This document shows positions 44,881 to 56,690 of a stretch of DNA of 64,000 nt, one piece after another. Source of the DNA: Epiperipatus broadwayi (taxonomy: Eukaryota > Onychophora > Udeonychophora > Euonychophora > Peripatidae); NCBI GenBank assembly GCA_028023455.1, contig JAQFVV010000002.1:31131725-31195724 (forward strand), written 5' to 3'. Below the pieces are notes generated by a model. That model had not been told where the DNA came from, searched no databases, and saw only the letters and a list, made by a program, of their open reading frames with translations. The position numbers and the translations under genes were made by a program. Positions within the stretch are counted from its first letter, which is position 1. Every line of letters starts with the position of its first letter.

Positions 44881-46994
44881 TGTAATGGGCACATATGCTG
44901 TTACATTATTTTTTTTATTATTAAACATGAAAAAATAAAAGTTCTCAAATAAAAACTTATTTTTTTAAGAATTAAAAATTGAAAATTAAAAAATCATCTA
45001 AACTCTAATATATATAAAATCGCACAGATGAGAAATTAAAAAAAGAAACTTTATTAAAAAAAAGAAAAAGTTTTAAAACTAAATTTTCAAGAAAAAGACT
45101 TAAAAGATTTAAAGATAAAAAAATTAATTAATGTTATTGAAAAATGGAAATGATTATTTTAATTAGTCCAAGTGAACTAGCCCTTGGGCATTTAAATGTA
45201 TAAGCAATGGTCAGATAGGAAAACAATAGAAACTAATAGCAAATAAAAAGAAATCCCTTAGGAATCGGACCTCAACGAAAGGGTCTTCATCATCATGACG
45301 TAATGTTGAGTTAATCCACAAAATTAATATAAAAGGAAAGGTTTGGAAATAAAAAAATAATTATTATTAAGAGAGGACAGATATGTGTTAAGTCGGAGAG
45401 GGTTGGAGGAGAAGGGATTGAAAGACGCACTTTCAATTCCTTCAGTTGTTTAAAAAAATGAAACATCGTTTTTCGATATTGTGGACCACAGGACATCAAG
45501 GCCTGGAAGAATATCATCAACCATAAAGGACCAACGATTAACTGCACACCGATCTCCTTATGACTTCATGGGAATTAACACCTTCCATTACAAGAAATCA
45601 GAGACTACGGACATTTTTCAAAACAGTAAGAAATATATAATTAATGAACATTTCTAAACAAAAAGAACTCTAAATGCTAAACTTTTCAATATTTTAAATA
45701 GAAGAATTTCCTATCTGACTAAATTAGTTATAATTTTATTTGATGTATTTCTTTTGTAAAATCATTTCCATTTTTTTTTTGTTCTTTAAGTTTTTATTAT
45801 GATTTCTGTTTTTCGTTAAACTAAATTATATAAATGTTAAATTTAAGTCGGGCATGAATGGCTATATAGATTTGTGAAGTTTTATTAGGGGAGGGTAATC
45901 TTAGGTTATTTGTTTCGTAGTTGAATTGGGTCAATGGATTGGATATATTGGTGTAATTAGTAGATGTAGTACGAGGTTCACTACAGGCAGAATTGCTAGT
46001 ATATACCGCACACTCCTGTTTTGCCTATTGAAGGGATAATAAGACGGAGAATGCTGTCCCTTCCTATGGAGTTTTTTTTATTGCTCTTCTCGTCAGATAG
46101 ATGTAGTATTCCTATCTGGATGAGAGTCAATTTCTTCTCTTAACCTATATTTGTGCTGTCGTATTCGTATTACATTGAATACATCGATATATCAGATGGA
46201 TTGACGTTGGTTTAACTGTGAACTTTTGGTCTAAGGTTAAATAAGGGATAAAATATTTTCTTTTCAAATGTAATTTATGTAGTCTATTTCTACTCGACAT
46301 TCTAAATGCATATAATTTAAGTTGAGTATAGACGCTTAAATGGATTCATTATCGGTTAATTATGTTTTTGGTTTTCATATTTGATCAAAATATATAGACA
46401 TTTGGTAAATAATGATACCTTATGGTGAGTATCTAAAATGTATTTATTCGGATGTCTTTTAAGTTATTGGTGTCAATGCAACATCTTATGATGAATGCCA
46501 TTGGGTTTCTTATAAATTTCCCTCTGTAATTCCATCAATGACTTTATATTTTGATCGTTTATGTTTATTTTGAAATGTTTTTTAACCATGTAATCTATGT
46601 AACCGATCTTTACTCAACATTATAAAACAAACCTTTATAAATCCATCTGTGTGAACTTATAAAAATTAAAATGTAAAACTGATACTAAAATAATTTTAAA
46701 TCTTATATATGTTTAAATAAATGTTTGTGTGTTAATTACTGGCAGTGGCTTATTTTATTTTATTTTTTTAAAAAAATATTTTTAGATAAGAATTTATAAA
46801 ATATAAATCTCTGCTGTTCCACTGAGCTAGTGACAATGGGCTAATGGTCGGAATCAAAATATATAAAATAACAAAAAAAAATATTTTTTTTTCAAACTTA
46901 CGTATCTGCCTACTATATAAATTTCTAGGTTCAAATCCCTAGTGGCACCCTGTAGTGTAGATACGTTAAGACTTTTCTCACCCCGATCGTTATA
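44881..46994 (+). repeat. Direct repeat, copy 2 (LTR-like)
   Basis: About 2.11 kb, mostly identical to copy 1 by eye apart from point changes (many C/T) and one deletion of about 50 bp near 46670. Confidence 0.8.
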
Positions 46995-48177
46995 ATATAT
47001 ATAATGCATTGTTAGTAAGTTATTTCTAATAGTAGAACTTATTAGCTTATGAAATCATAACCCGATTTCTTTTTTTTTTAAAGAAAGAGCAATACATTAT
47101 TCAATATTATTTTGAATAAGAGCATTTAAGTATTCTCTATTGGCTTTTTATTCAATTAAAATGGAAGGTGTTACATATAACAGTCTAATTCTAATTGTAA
47201 ATATGAATTATAAGGTTTCAAGAGAATTTCTTTTATCATCTATACCTAGTTCTAGTATCACTAATTACAAATTAGACTAGGTTTACTTGCTTTCTTTTAA
47301 AATTTAAAACATATAATACCTACAATTATTAAATGTGATCCTCTTTATAATTAACACATACTCATATAATTATATTTTGGATACAGAGAAAGTACAATAA
47401 TTTTTTTACAAACTTTACAATCAATACATATATGTGTATCCATAAGAAATTATTTACTTTATGAAATTTAAAATTATTAATGTGTGGTCTTTTACACAGT
47501 AAGCATTTAGCCAAATATATTATAATCAGATGGAATCTTAATCCAAACCTGAGCATTGAAATTAAATGTGTACTTAACAAATCAATAATGCATCAATACA
47601 TTACAAAACTATAACCTGTAATATTATTACTAATGAGAAAAGAACCATTATTAGTTTCTTATAGTATGTTATGTATAATGGAAAAATTTTGAATTATAAA
47701 TTACAACAATCTTTCAAACTATTTTAAGTTTCAAGTTTATTTAACACAAATTCGGAATATATATAAATATTATTAAGTATGAAAGATGAAATTCACACAA
47801 TTATTAACCAGTTTTTTTAATCCAAATACAGACCTGTGGGTAGATAAATTGAGAAAAAGCACTGAAGTCAACTTGCATTCACAATATTTATTGAGATATT
47901 TCTCTAATTTTTTTTTTTTTTAATCAAGAAATTCACATATATTTTATTCTGATATCTAAAGATGTCAGAATAATCAAAAATGAGTTACCTTGAAAGAATT
48001 GAATTCCACCTTGATATGTCTGTTCTCTTTTATTTGATTTTCCATGTGCTTTGCAAGATTGCTTCAATAAAATTTTTCAAATAATTATAATCTTGATTTT
48101 TTTTGTGTGGAGTTGATTAAGATTCACAATTATTTTCACACAATAATTGTGTACCCATTATTAAAAATAAAAAGCAT
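46995..48177. other. AT-rich stretch with a dispersed repeat
   Basis: At 47395-47500 lies TTTACAAACTTTAC then TTTACTTTATGAAATTT and TCTTTTACACA, which recurs around the LINE copy at 49.66-49.98 kb. Nothing else recognised. Confidence 0.45.
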
Positions 48178-48178
48178 A

Positions 48179-49062
48179 CACCTGCGTCTCATTTTATGCA
48201 GTTTATTTGAATGTGATTTTGAAATTATGCAATTCATGTTTCTTCTTAATATCTTTCATATTTCACTATATTTATTGGATATCAAGAAATTTAAATTATT
48301 AATAACTTATTTTGACTTGAAATATTTTTTTCTCAAAAATATAACGTTATATTAGCAGCTAACATGAATATGGCCTGAAGCTGTATTTAGAATCTTAGTT
48401 TCTATGTATACTATTGAGTAAATAATAATAATAGATTTATATGTACGTATAAAAATATTGCAGTAAATATTCAAAAATTTTTAACTTTTAAAACGTATTT
48501 TGTTAGGTATTAACAGAAATAAATATTTTTTTAGATTTTTAAAATAAATAATAACAAAAATGTTATTGATTTTATAAACTGAAAATAATCTTTCTAATGA
48601 TAATGTGTAATCTTTTTGTTTTGATTGTGATCTCATTTTTTTAATATAGAAACAGAAAACCATTAACACAGCACAAGACTGAAAGTGGCGCTAGTTGTAC
48701 ATCTTGTCATGAATCTGATGTCTTACTAGTTCACAAATGAATGCATATTGTCAAATAGTGGTAATGATTAAAATATGTATGAAAAAATGTAAAATTAAAT
48801 ACTGTAGTTAATAAAAAAAGTTTGTCTTGTATTAATTTTTTTCAAATATTTGAAATTTTTTATTAGTCATACTTTATTTCCTTATTTTTTTAATGCGAAT
48901 TTTAAAGTAATTTTTCCTTGTTGCTTTGCTTTTATGCCGATTTCTGAAAATTAGGGGAACCTATCCCCCTTTTTTCAAGGTAAGTTAAGTTTATTTTTAT
49001 GCAATTTCTTTTGTGTGCATTTTTTGAGGAACCTATCTACCACATAAAATGAGACCCAGGTG
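48179..49062. mobile_element. TA-flanked MITE, possibly pogo/Tigger-like
   Basis: CACCTGCGTCTCATTTTATG at the left and the complement CACCTGGGTCTCATTTTATG at the right are inverted repeats with one mismatch in 20. Both sides carry TA, the target of Tc1/mariner and pogo families. A minus-strand frame (48481-48669) has SKQKDYTLSLERLFSVYKIN, loosely like the start of Tigger/CENP-B type DNA-binding domains (K-x-LTLxxKLxVLKKI). That similarity is weak; the inverted repeats are firm. Confidence 0.6.
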
Positions 49063-49063
49063 T

Positions 49064-49654
49064 ACATGATTTACACATTTATGTTATATGTATATGTTTT
49101 ATTTTTAAAAATAGAAGGTTACAAATACTAGCATAATGTTAACAAAGAAAATCATATCATTCCAGTAACATGTGACAATCTGTTAGAATATGTTGCAAAA
49201 TTGTAGAAATGATAAAAAATTGTAATATTTTAAAGCATAATTTGATAGATTTATGAGATATTGACATTTATTCACTTAAATTTTAAAATCAAATGTCAGT
49301 AATAAAAGATTTCATTGGTTTTAGAAATCAATCTGCTCTTTATGACCATTGAATGATGAAACAGTTTTTTTTTTATGGTCTTATTTTTTTAATATTTGCA
49401 AAGTTCAAATATGTTTTTTTTAGAATTTATTTCATTTGTAAATGTATATTACAATCATTTCAAGTTCAATTTGTTATATTCTAACATTGAATAACAGTTT
49501 AATACTAAAATCAAATGTTGAAAGCTTACAAATCTTATATCATGGAGAACAGTAAATATTTCACAGTATAGATCAGTTATAAAATGATATTGTTTATAAT
49601 AAATTATTCTGTAATTATAGTCTGGATAGGTAGAAATTATAAACAATTTCTTTC
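49064..49654. other. AT-rich non-coding stretch
   Basis: Nothing recognised. Confidence 0.35.
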
Positions 49655-49659
49655 CTTTT

Positions 49660-49985
49660 CCTTACAAACTTTACTATTAAACGCAATGTATAGGTAAGAG
49701 AACAAACAGGTGTTACCGACCTCATTGAAAAAATTAAAAGATTGAAGTGGAGTTGGGCTGGACATATTGCTAGAAGAGATGATAATAGATGGACAATTGA
49801 AATCTTAAACTGGATTTCAAGAGATTGTAAAAGACCCAGAAAGAGACCACATTTGAGATGGATGGATGAAATAAGAAAGTATGCAGGGATGATGTGGAGA
49901 AGAGAAGCTAAAGATTGGAGAAGATGGATTAAGCTTGGAAAGACCTTCATCCTGCAGTGGATTGATAATGGTTGATGATGATGAT
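49660..49985 (+). pseudogene. RTE-type LINE 3' end, frame intact
   Basis: A 77-codon open frame covers KWSWAGHIARRDDNRWTIEI, NWISRDCKRPRKRPHLRWMD, KYAGMMWRREAKDW, RRWIKLGKTFILQWIDNG and a stop, followed by GATGATGATGAT. Before the ATG the frame continues upstream through REQTGVTDLI. It is a short 5'-truncated insert and the best-kept 3' end in the window. It interrupts the repeat also seen at 47395-47500. Confidence 0.8.
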
Positions 49986-50834
49986 GATTTGTAAAAGAAA
50001 TCATATTTACTTTATGAAATTTATAATTATTAATAAATAATCTTTTACACAATTAGTACCCACATACATAAACATCAAGGAAAAAAATAATGATTCTTTT
50101 ATTTGATTACATTTATTCAACATAAATTTTTAAACGCATAAACAGACTATGAATGAAATTAACTTTCTGATATTAGAATAAAAAAAGTTAAATTTAAAAC
50201 ATTATTTAGGAATTACTAAAAGAATTGTATTTGATTTTTTATTAAAAAATATTATTTATGTGTGATTATTATTTTTGAAATTTTTACATACATCAGTCAA
50301 AAGGCTGATGATATTAAAAATACATCTGTGAAATATCTTCACACACTTTATTAGAGCTTATAGTTGAACGTGAGATTAAGCCCAAAGTTCTTTTTGAACA
50401 GTGTTATCCCCACATCACAATCCATACGTTGATAGAAATTGTAAATTATCATTCTCAGTTAATAAAAATATTAGTGTTAGATCTGTGAAAGGTTAATGAA
50501 AATGAGTGTAATTCATGTTTTCATCTTATGAATTTATGTACTTATTTGTCCTTCTTATTTTAACCGTAATATGAAAACTGGCAAAAAATATGTCCACTTA
50601 TTCTTAGTTATTAGAATCAAATTTATTTATTTTTGTCATCTATATAAGTTAAACATTATTTAAAGGACAAATAAAATTATGACAAGTAAATATAGAGCTA
50701 TAAATCTTTTTTGAAAATTATTAAAAATTGAATTTTTTATTTTAATTTGAACAGATATGTTTGGCTAAACTATAATTTTTTTGAAAATAAGCAATTCACA
50801 CTATTTGCAGTTTATAGTCTTATTAAGGCAGAGA
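49986..50834. other. AT-rich non-coding stretch
   Basis: Apart from the right part of the interrupted repeat (to about 50055) nothing is recognised. Confidence 0.35.
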
Positions 50835-50842
50835 AGAAGTTT

Positions 50843-50885
50843 AGAGCTCTGATGAAGACTGCTGGACAGTCGAAACTGTAAGGAA
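50843..50885 (+). ncRNA. HHR-like motif, family C
   Basis: Core CUGAUGA (50849-50855), one unpaired A, five-pair stem II GACUG/CAGUC with loop CUGGA, GAA (50872-50874), ACUGU and A17. Stem I is only two pairs (CU/AG), so this may be a decayed or PLE-type minimal form. Confidence 0.45.
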
Positions 50886-51559
50886 AATGAAGAAGTTTTT
50901 AAGAAAATTTGTTTGCATTGAAGTGTATATGAAAAAGTGTTATAAGCAATATATATATATTTAGAGTCTTATTCTTGCATAAGTGGTAATTTTATTTTAT
51001 TTTTTAAATGCTTTTATATTAACTTGCCTTATCTATGTGTGTTTCTCTATATATGCACTCTTGAATTTTTAACAATGAAAAAATAACTGTTCCCATTTAG
51101 AATTTACATCCTTACACTTCCCAAGAAAACTCATTAACAACTGAGCTAATAGAAATATTACATTTGTAGAATAAAATTGTGTTAATATTGATTTAATTCA
51201 TATTTAATTAAAGTGCCAATACATAAATATTTTTATATAGTATTTGATCACATGGTATTTAAATTTAGTATTTATTTGCTAGAGGGTGTATTTTTTATTT
51301 TCATGTTTTATTATTATAAGTTTTGTCAGAAACTTTTTTGTAGTTTTAACCATTTTTTAAAATAATATGTAAATACAATTCAAAAGGCCACCATTTTTTT
51401 TTATTTTATGAAATGATGTGTTTAGTAACTGGATTACTTTGTTATTTTTGTGCATTTTAGTAGACTATAAAAAATAAAAGCGTGTTAGCACAACTTTATT
51501 ATTATTATAAAAAGTAAAAGCATTATTTTAAAAAAAATTTTTTTTTTTACATATTATTT
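50886..51559. other. AT-rich non-coding stretch
   Basis: Nothing recognised. Confidence 0.35.
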
Positions 51560-51865
51560 TTGTACCCAATAAACATCACATGACACCCACTTCTTATGCT
51601 TGTGTATAACTGTTGTTAAAACAAGCAAAACTCACTATACGTATTGCCACACACAGCAAGCTAGAGTAATCAATCAATGGATGCCAGAAGGCTTGTGCAT
51701 AAAATCCCCATCTAGTGCCTACTCATCCAATATCCCCAGACTACAAGCCAGAAACTAGTCTGGGGATATTGGATGAGTAGGCACTAGATGGGGATTTTAT
51801 GCACACGCCTTCTGGTATCCATTGATTGATTACTCTAGCTTGATGTGTGTGAGTTTTACCTGTTT
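51560..51865. repeat. Family A foldback, ribozyme core deleted
   Basis: Arms of about 100 bp pair almost perfectly around 51745, through AGTAATCAATCAATGG, GGCTTGTGCATAAAATC, TAGTGCCTACTCATCCAATA and CCCCAGACT. Only the 3' half of the hammerhead (AGCCAGAAACTAGTCTGGGG) remains at the centre. Confidence 0.7.
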
Positions 51866-52534
51866 TATTATTTTTGTATTGAATTAAAGATTTAATTATA
51901 AATTTAGTTTTGTAAATTAATTTTTATAGAGAGAATAATTTATATATATATATTTTTTGCATTAAATTTAAATCATGCCTAAAATTGTCATGTGAAATAC
52001 TAAATATAAAATGTTTAACATTTTATCATTTCATATTTTATTTTAAATGGCAATTATTTTGTTTATATTTAGACCTTTCATTATCTGTTGGTGTCAATGC
52101 ATATGCATGTATTTGTTTTATGATTACAATAATGGTAATTGAATTGGTTATTTCCCTTATTATTAATTATGGAAAAACTTTTATAATTATTTGTTGAGAT
52201 TTGTAACATAAGACCTAACATATTTAAAAATCTTTAATATCGATGCTATTAAATGTAAGTGCAAAGGTTACTTTGCTATCTTGGTTGATGCATCTTTAAT
52301 AAAGTAAAAGATGTTTTCAGATAATTTTCTATTTAAATCCTCAAATAGTATATTTATTACTATCGCAACATAGACATCTTTCAATTATATTTATATACAC
52401 ATTCATAAATATATAGCTGTCTACAGAGCAAAGATTTGCCAGTATGTCTCTGCAGAAGAACTATAAAAGATATTACTCAAGTTAGTTAACTGTTAGTTGG
52501 TAAAGGTTTTATGCTTTTTTAAATTATAGTTTCT
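51866..52534. other. AT-rich non-coding stretch
   Basis: Nothing recognised. Confidence 0.35.
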
Positions 52535-52945
52535 ATAGATTATCTATAAAGAAAGTAATTTGTGGACCTTTGAAGAGAGAATTAAGAAAAAGATTAATAA
52601 AATGCTATGTGTGGAGGGTACTATTGTATTGTTGTGAAATGTGGACAATGAGTAATAGAATTAAGAACAGATTGGAAACCTTTGAGATGTGGACATGGAG
52701 AAGAATGGAAAAAGTCACTTGGATGAATAAAAATAACAAATGAAGAAGTTTTGAAAGTAGTAAATGAAAAAAGAAAATTGATTGAGGAAACTAGAAAGAG
52801 AAAGAAAAACTGGATTCAACATGTATTAAGAAGAAAGTATAGTTTAATGAAAGATGTTTTTGATAGAATAGTGAGTGCAAACAAGAAAAAAAGGATGAAA
52901 AATATTGACATTGTTGGGTAATAAAAAAGATGGGGGAAGAGTTAT
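52535..52945 (+). pseudogene. LINE C-terminal relic, second lineage
   Basis: The frame reads RLIKCYVWRVLLYCCEMWTM, then RLETFEMWTWRRMEKVTWM, EEVLKVVNEKRKLIEETRKR and KKNWIQHVLRRK, with one stop near 52742. This order (MW-W-RRM, then KKNWI-H-LR) marks the tail after reverse transcriptase in a LINE group common in animals, distinct from the WSWAGHIA family seen elsewhere in the window. It is 5'-truncated. Confidence 0.65.
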
Positions 52946-53598
52946 GTGGAATTGAAGAGAACTGATGATGTGACTACTCTTTGGACATTGGCCATGGTCA
53001 ATATTTTTGCTGATGATCTATACACATATTCACTGACTTATAGAAGGTCATACACATCTAATAAGATTGACCTTGGGTATGGACTAATTATTTTAAAGAA
53101 ATGTTATTTGCCCCCTAGTTTTGAACCTCTTGTTATGAATAAAAATGTTCCATCATTATACTACCTGTATCCTTTGGGACATACATATAAATAACCTCGG
53201 ACACTAAGATTGATGACATATAATTCCACACAACAAATTTCATTACGGATAATCCCGAACACCAAGAATGATTACGGTTAATTCCGATAAGAAAACTCAT
53301 TATATATATATTTAACAGTAGAGTTGTTATCAAATATATATATATATAATCATTGGATTTTTAAAAATATATAATCCTATATAATAATTAATTTATTATT
53401 AAAAAATAATAAATTGACATCTAATTGCTTAATGATACCATATTGACAATACGGAAGACTGGTGTATTTTTTTATAGAACGATTGTTAGAAAAGAGCCAA
53501 CACAATATCGAAACATGAATGGATTACTCACTATCTCTACTAGCTAACATGTTAAATTAATAATTATATTATCTGACATAAAGAATAAAAAACCCCGA
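52946..53598. other. AT-rich non-coding stretch
   Basis: Nothing recognised. The 82-codon frame at 52946 continues LINE 3' sequence or is chance. Confidence 0.35.
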
Positions 53599-53692
53599 CA
53601 AGCGTTGGTGGCCTAGCGGTTAGCATAGCTGCAAGCAGTTGGCCCGGGTTCGCTTCCCTGTCAACGCTTTGACATTTAAAAAAAATAAAAAC
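53599..53692 (+). mobile_element. tRNA-derived SINE, copy 3
   Basis: CAAGCGTTGGTGGCC, A box TAGCGGTTAGCATAG, B box GGGTTCGCTTCC, end ACGCTTTGACA and an A-rich tail. The A and B boxes are the best kept of the three copies, so this is close to the family consensus. AATAAAAAACC upstream and AATAAAAACC downstream may be a target duplication. Confidence 0.8.
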
Positions 53693-54379
53693 CTTGTATT
53701 CACGTATACAAATTTAATATTAGTAATTGTATCATTTATGTTATTGTTGATTTTAAAAAAGACCACAATTTTTTTTTACTCCAACAATCTGTAAATATTA
53801 TCTGTTAAACTATTTAGCTTATGTATATTTATTGAACGTAAATTAAGTCTTTTTTTTTTTTTTTTTAGTACTGTACTTTAAAATCAAGAACCCACGCCGA
53901 AAAATATAAACGAAAAATCGCCGATAGTTGTCTCAAAATTGTTCTAATCTCTATAAACATTTTATTTTTGTTTAAACAAATAACAAAGATTTGTTCCGTT
54001 TCACAGCTTGCTGTACAACTTCTCGAGGGAGTTTTTCGTAGAATCGAATATCTATATTCCCAATAGTTTTTTTTTTTGGAAATGAATTGCTTATTTTCTT
54101 ATCACTAAACAAACTGCAGTCCATGAAGTATTTGTTGAATTTTAAAGTGAACTCATTTTCTTTGTGTTTTCTTAAAATCATCTTTACATACGGATATTTT
54201 AAGTTTTCGCAGAATTATTACGGTTTATACAAACAATAGTAGAAAAATTATCGTACAGTTAGGTTGAATGCTTTTTTTTTTGTTCAACCTTTTAGTAAAC
54301 AATCAAGTTCCATGTGCTTATCTTAAGTGTATATGTTAAATTCTTTGCCAGAGTACTATGACTAAGTAATAATCCCGAC
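53693..54379. other. AT-rich non-coding stretch
   Basis: Nothing recognised. Confidence 0.35.
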
Positions 54380-55740
54380 TATAAACAGAGGGATTTGAAC
54401 TTAGATTTTCAGTCTATAGTCATCCTCCATTCCGTCTTAAACAATCAATACACATGACCACACACATATGAAAAAAAAAAATCCTCAATATACATATTTT
54501 GTGCAAAACCAGCACTCATCATTTGGGCCAGATCACAAATTTTCCACTCCTATATACAATCAGTTCTCTGCTGATATTAAGATAGCAGTTCATTAAACTT
54601 TAATGGATAGGCTTCAATATTTTCACTCTTCTAACAATTCAACCATCCATTTCATTGAAGAATCAACAATGGAACACTCAAAGCCCTTGATAGATTTGAT
54701 ATTGTAGTCACAACCATATAGACATTACACTAATTTAACACCTCATATTATTGGACCATTATGTATCCATTTATATTAATATGAGGGGTTAGATTGACAT
54801 AAGGTCTACATGAGTATGACCACAAATTCACCACTGATGTTTTAATGTTTACATGGATATGACTAAGATATCAAATCCATCAAGGGCGTTGAGCTTTCCA
54901 TTGTTGATTTTTCAGTGAAATGGATGGTTGAATTGTTGGAAGGTGAGAAGATTGAAACCTGTCCATTAAAGTTTAAGGAATTGCTATCTTATAATAATCT
55001 GAGCACTAGTTGTATATATGTGTGGGAGATTATGATCTGGTCCAACTGGTGAGTGATGGTTCTGCATGAAATATATGTATTGCAGATTATTTATCTTTTT
55101 CAAGGTAAATGGTCATGTGTATTGGTTGTGTGAGATAGAATGGATGGTGGATATAGACTGAAAATCCTATGTTCATATCTCTCTATTTACTATATAGGGG
55201 GTTTGAACTCAAACTTTCATATGAACCTCAACCATTTATGCTATCTTATACTGTTGATACACTTAATCACACACATGTCAAAAAATAAATAATCACCAAT
55301 ATACATATTTTGAGCTAAATCAGAACTTGTCAGTTGGTCCAGACTATCATCTCGACACATATACACAACCAAAGTTCAGCTTATATTAAGATAGCCAATC
55401 TTCGTACTTTAATGGACATTTCCATCATCATATTTTTAATGAAATGGATGGCTGAAGAATTGTGGAGTGGAGTGGTTTGAAGCCTATCCATTAAAGTATG
55501 AAGATTGGCTATCTTAATATAAGCTGAGCTTTGATTGTATATATGTGTGGAGATGATAATCTGGACCAACTGGTGATTGCTGGTTTAGCACAAAATACAG
55601 ATATTGGTGATTATTTATCTTTTCGACATGTATGTGATCAAGTGTATTAGTGGTATTAGATAGCATGGATGGTTGAGGGTCATGTGAAAGTCTGAGTTCA
55701 ATCCCATATATATTACATATATAAGTGAACATATGAAAAA
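54380..55740. repeat. Family B repeat cluster, four copies in alternating directions
   Basis: Copies run minus (54380-54720), plus (54780-55190), minus (55190-55430) and plus (55420-55720). Shared marks are AACTTTAATGGA or its complement, GGATGGTTGAA, TGTGTGGGAGAT and GGTCCAACTG. Ribozyme regions at about 54483-54527, 55044-55085, 55290-55330 and 55565-55606 all have changes in the core (CUGGUGA or lost GAAA). Confidence 0.65.
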
Positions 55741-56149
55741 ATCTGTACTGTAGAAAAAAAATCATATTTCTATTTACTATAGTAAACATTCAGTATACTG
55801 AATGTATAAGCTAACTTTGATTATACTTCACATTGCTTAACTTACGACTTGATCACCATCAGTTCACTCTTACCACATGTATTTTTTAACACGCTATTTA
55901 TTTTATCAAACTTTAATGATTTCTTTGTCATTAAAATATTATAAAGCAGATGTAATGCAATTAATAAATAAACGTAAACAAGTGTTTTACTTTTAGGTAT
56001 TTATTTTACATTTATAAATTAAGTTATTGATGCATTTTAATCTTATATAAACTTTGAATTTTTAGTAAATTATGTTGCGTTCTTGTATTCATGTAACCAG
56101 GTTTAATAGAAATATTTGTAATTTATACATTATTCACACAAATTAATAC
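55741..56149. other. AT-rich non-coding stretch
   Basis: Nothing recognised. Confidence 0.35.
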
Positions 56150-56690
56150 AAATCAACACTTCTGCTGTTATTTAGCAGAGATAATATTAGTAATATATAC
56201 CATTAAAATAATTGCCAATTGTTTTCAACACTAACGTGTCTTTATTAAGGTCTCCTTACAAACTTAAAAAAATCACTTTAACAAATATATATTTTAAATC
56301 AGAAAACTAGTTTATTTAGCATTAATTACATCTTGGGACTTCGTAATTAAATATGATTCTTTAATCTTTCGTTTCTTATCATGAGGCTCATACATCAATA
56401 TCTTAAATTTTTGCAGAATAAAAACTATGATAAGAAATGAAAGATTAAGGAATCATATTTAATTACGAAGTCCCAAGATGCAATTAAAGCTAAACAAACT
56501 AGTTTTTTGATTAGTGATGTCTGGTTGTTAAAGTGAGGTTTTATGTTTGTAAGGAGTCCATGTTTTATAGATTTTGCCTTGATAAGGACACATTAGTGTC
56601 AATTGAAAGTGCTTGGCAATTATTTTAATGATATATATTAATAATATTATTCTTGCTAAATAACAATAGAAGTATGGATTTTTATTAATT
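56150..56690. mobile_element. Penelope-like element foldback 2
   Basis: Two 3' ends face outward around about 56405. Both arms hold the endonuclease end (DKKxKIKESYLITKSQDAIK in the right arm, with one stop) and an HHR-like motif near the outer part. Inner arms match over CATCTTGGGACTTCGTAATTA. It is older and shorter than the foldback at 23.7 kb but has the same design. Confidence 0.7.
56574..56619 (+). ncRNA. HHR-like motif in PLE foldback 2
   Basis: Stem I UUGCC (56574-56578) pairs perfectly with GGCAA (56615-56619). Core UUGAUAA (56579-56585; U3, A8), one unpaired G, stem II GACAC/GUGUC with loop AUUA, an extra AAUU, GAA (56605-56607), AGUGCU and U17. The left arm (minus, about 56218-56262) has GACAC/GUGUU directly next to GAA, without the extra AAUU. 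Confidence 0.5.

Larger units (their letters stand above)
41990..46994 (+). mobile_element. Possible LTR retrotransposon derivative with 2.1-kb LTRs
   Basis: Two direct repeats (41990-44151 and 44881-46994) begin TGTAAYGGGCACATA and end RTTATA, close to the TGTAAC...GTTACA ends of many Gypsy-like LTRs. Right after the first repeat comes TTGGACTCCCAATGCGGGC; from TGG onward it resembles a primer-binding site for tRNA-Lys. The 730-bp interior has no gag or pol. It could instead be a plain 2.9-kb tandem duplication. A purine tract (GGGGGGAGGGGG) lies at 44683, not directly before the second repeat, which weakens the LTR reading. Confidence 0.5.

Noticed and set aside
42419-45547. Similar 78-codon minus frames in both long repeats
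   Set aside because: The similarity follows from the DNA duplication; no family features, and neighbouring frames are equally similar.
53599-53692. A functional tRNA gene
   Set aside because: A and B boxes are present, but no full cloverleaf with a paired acceptor stem forms, and similar units recur as SINE copies, one nested with a target duplication.
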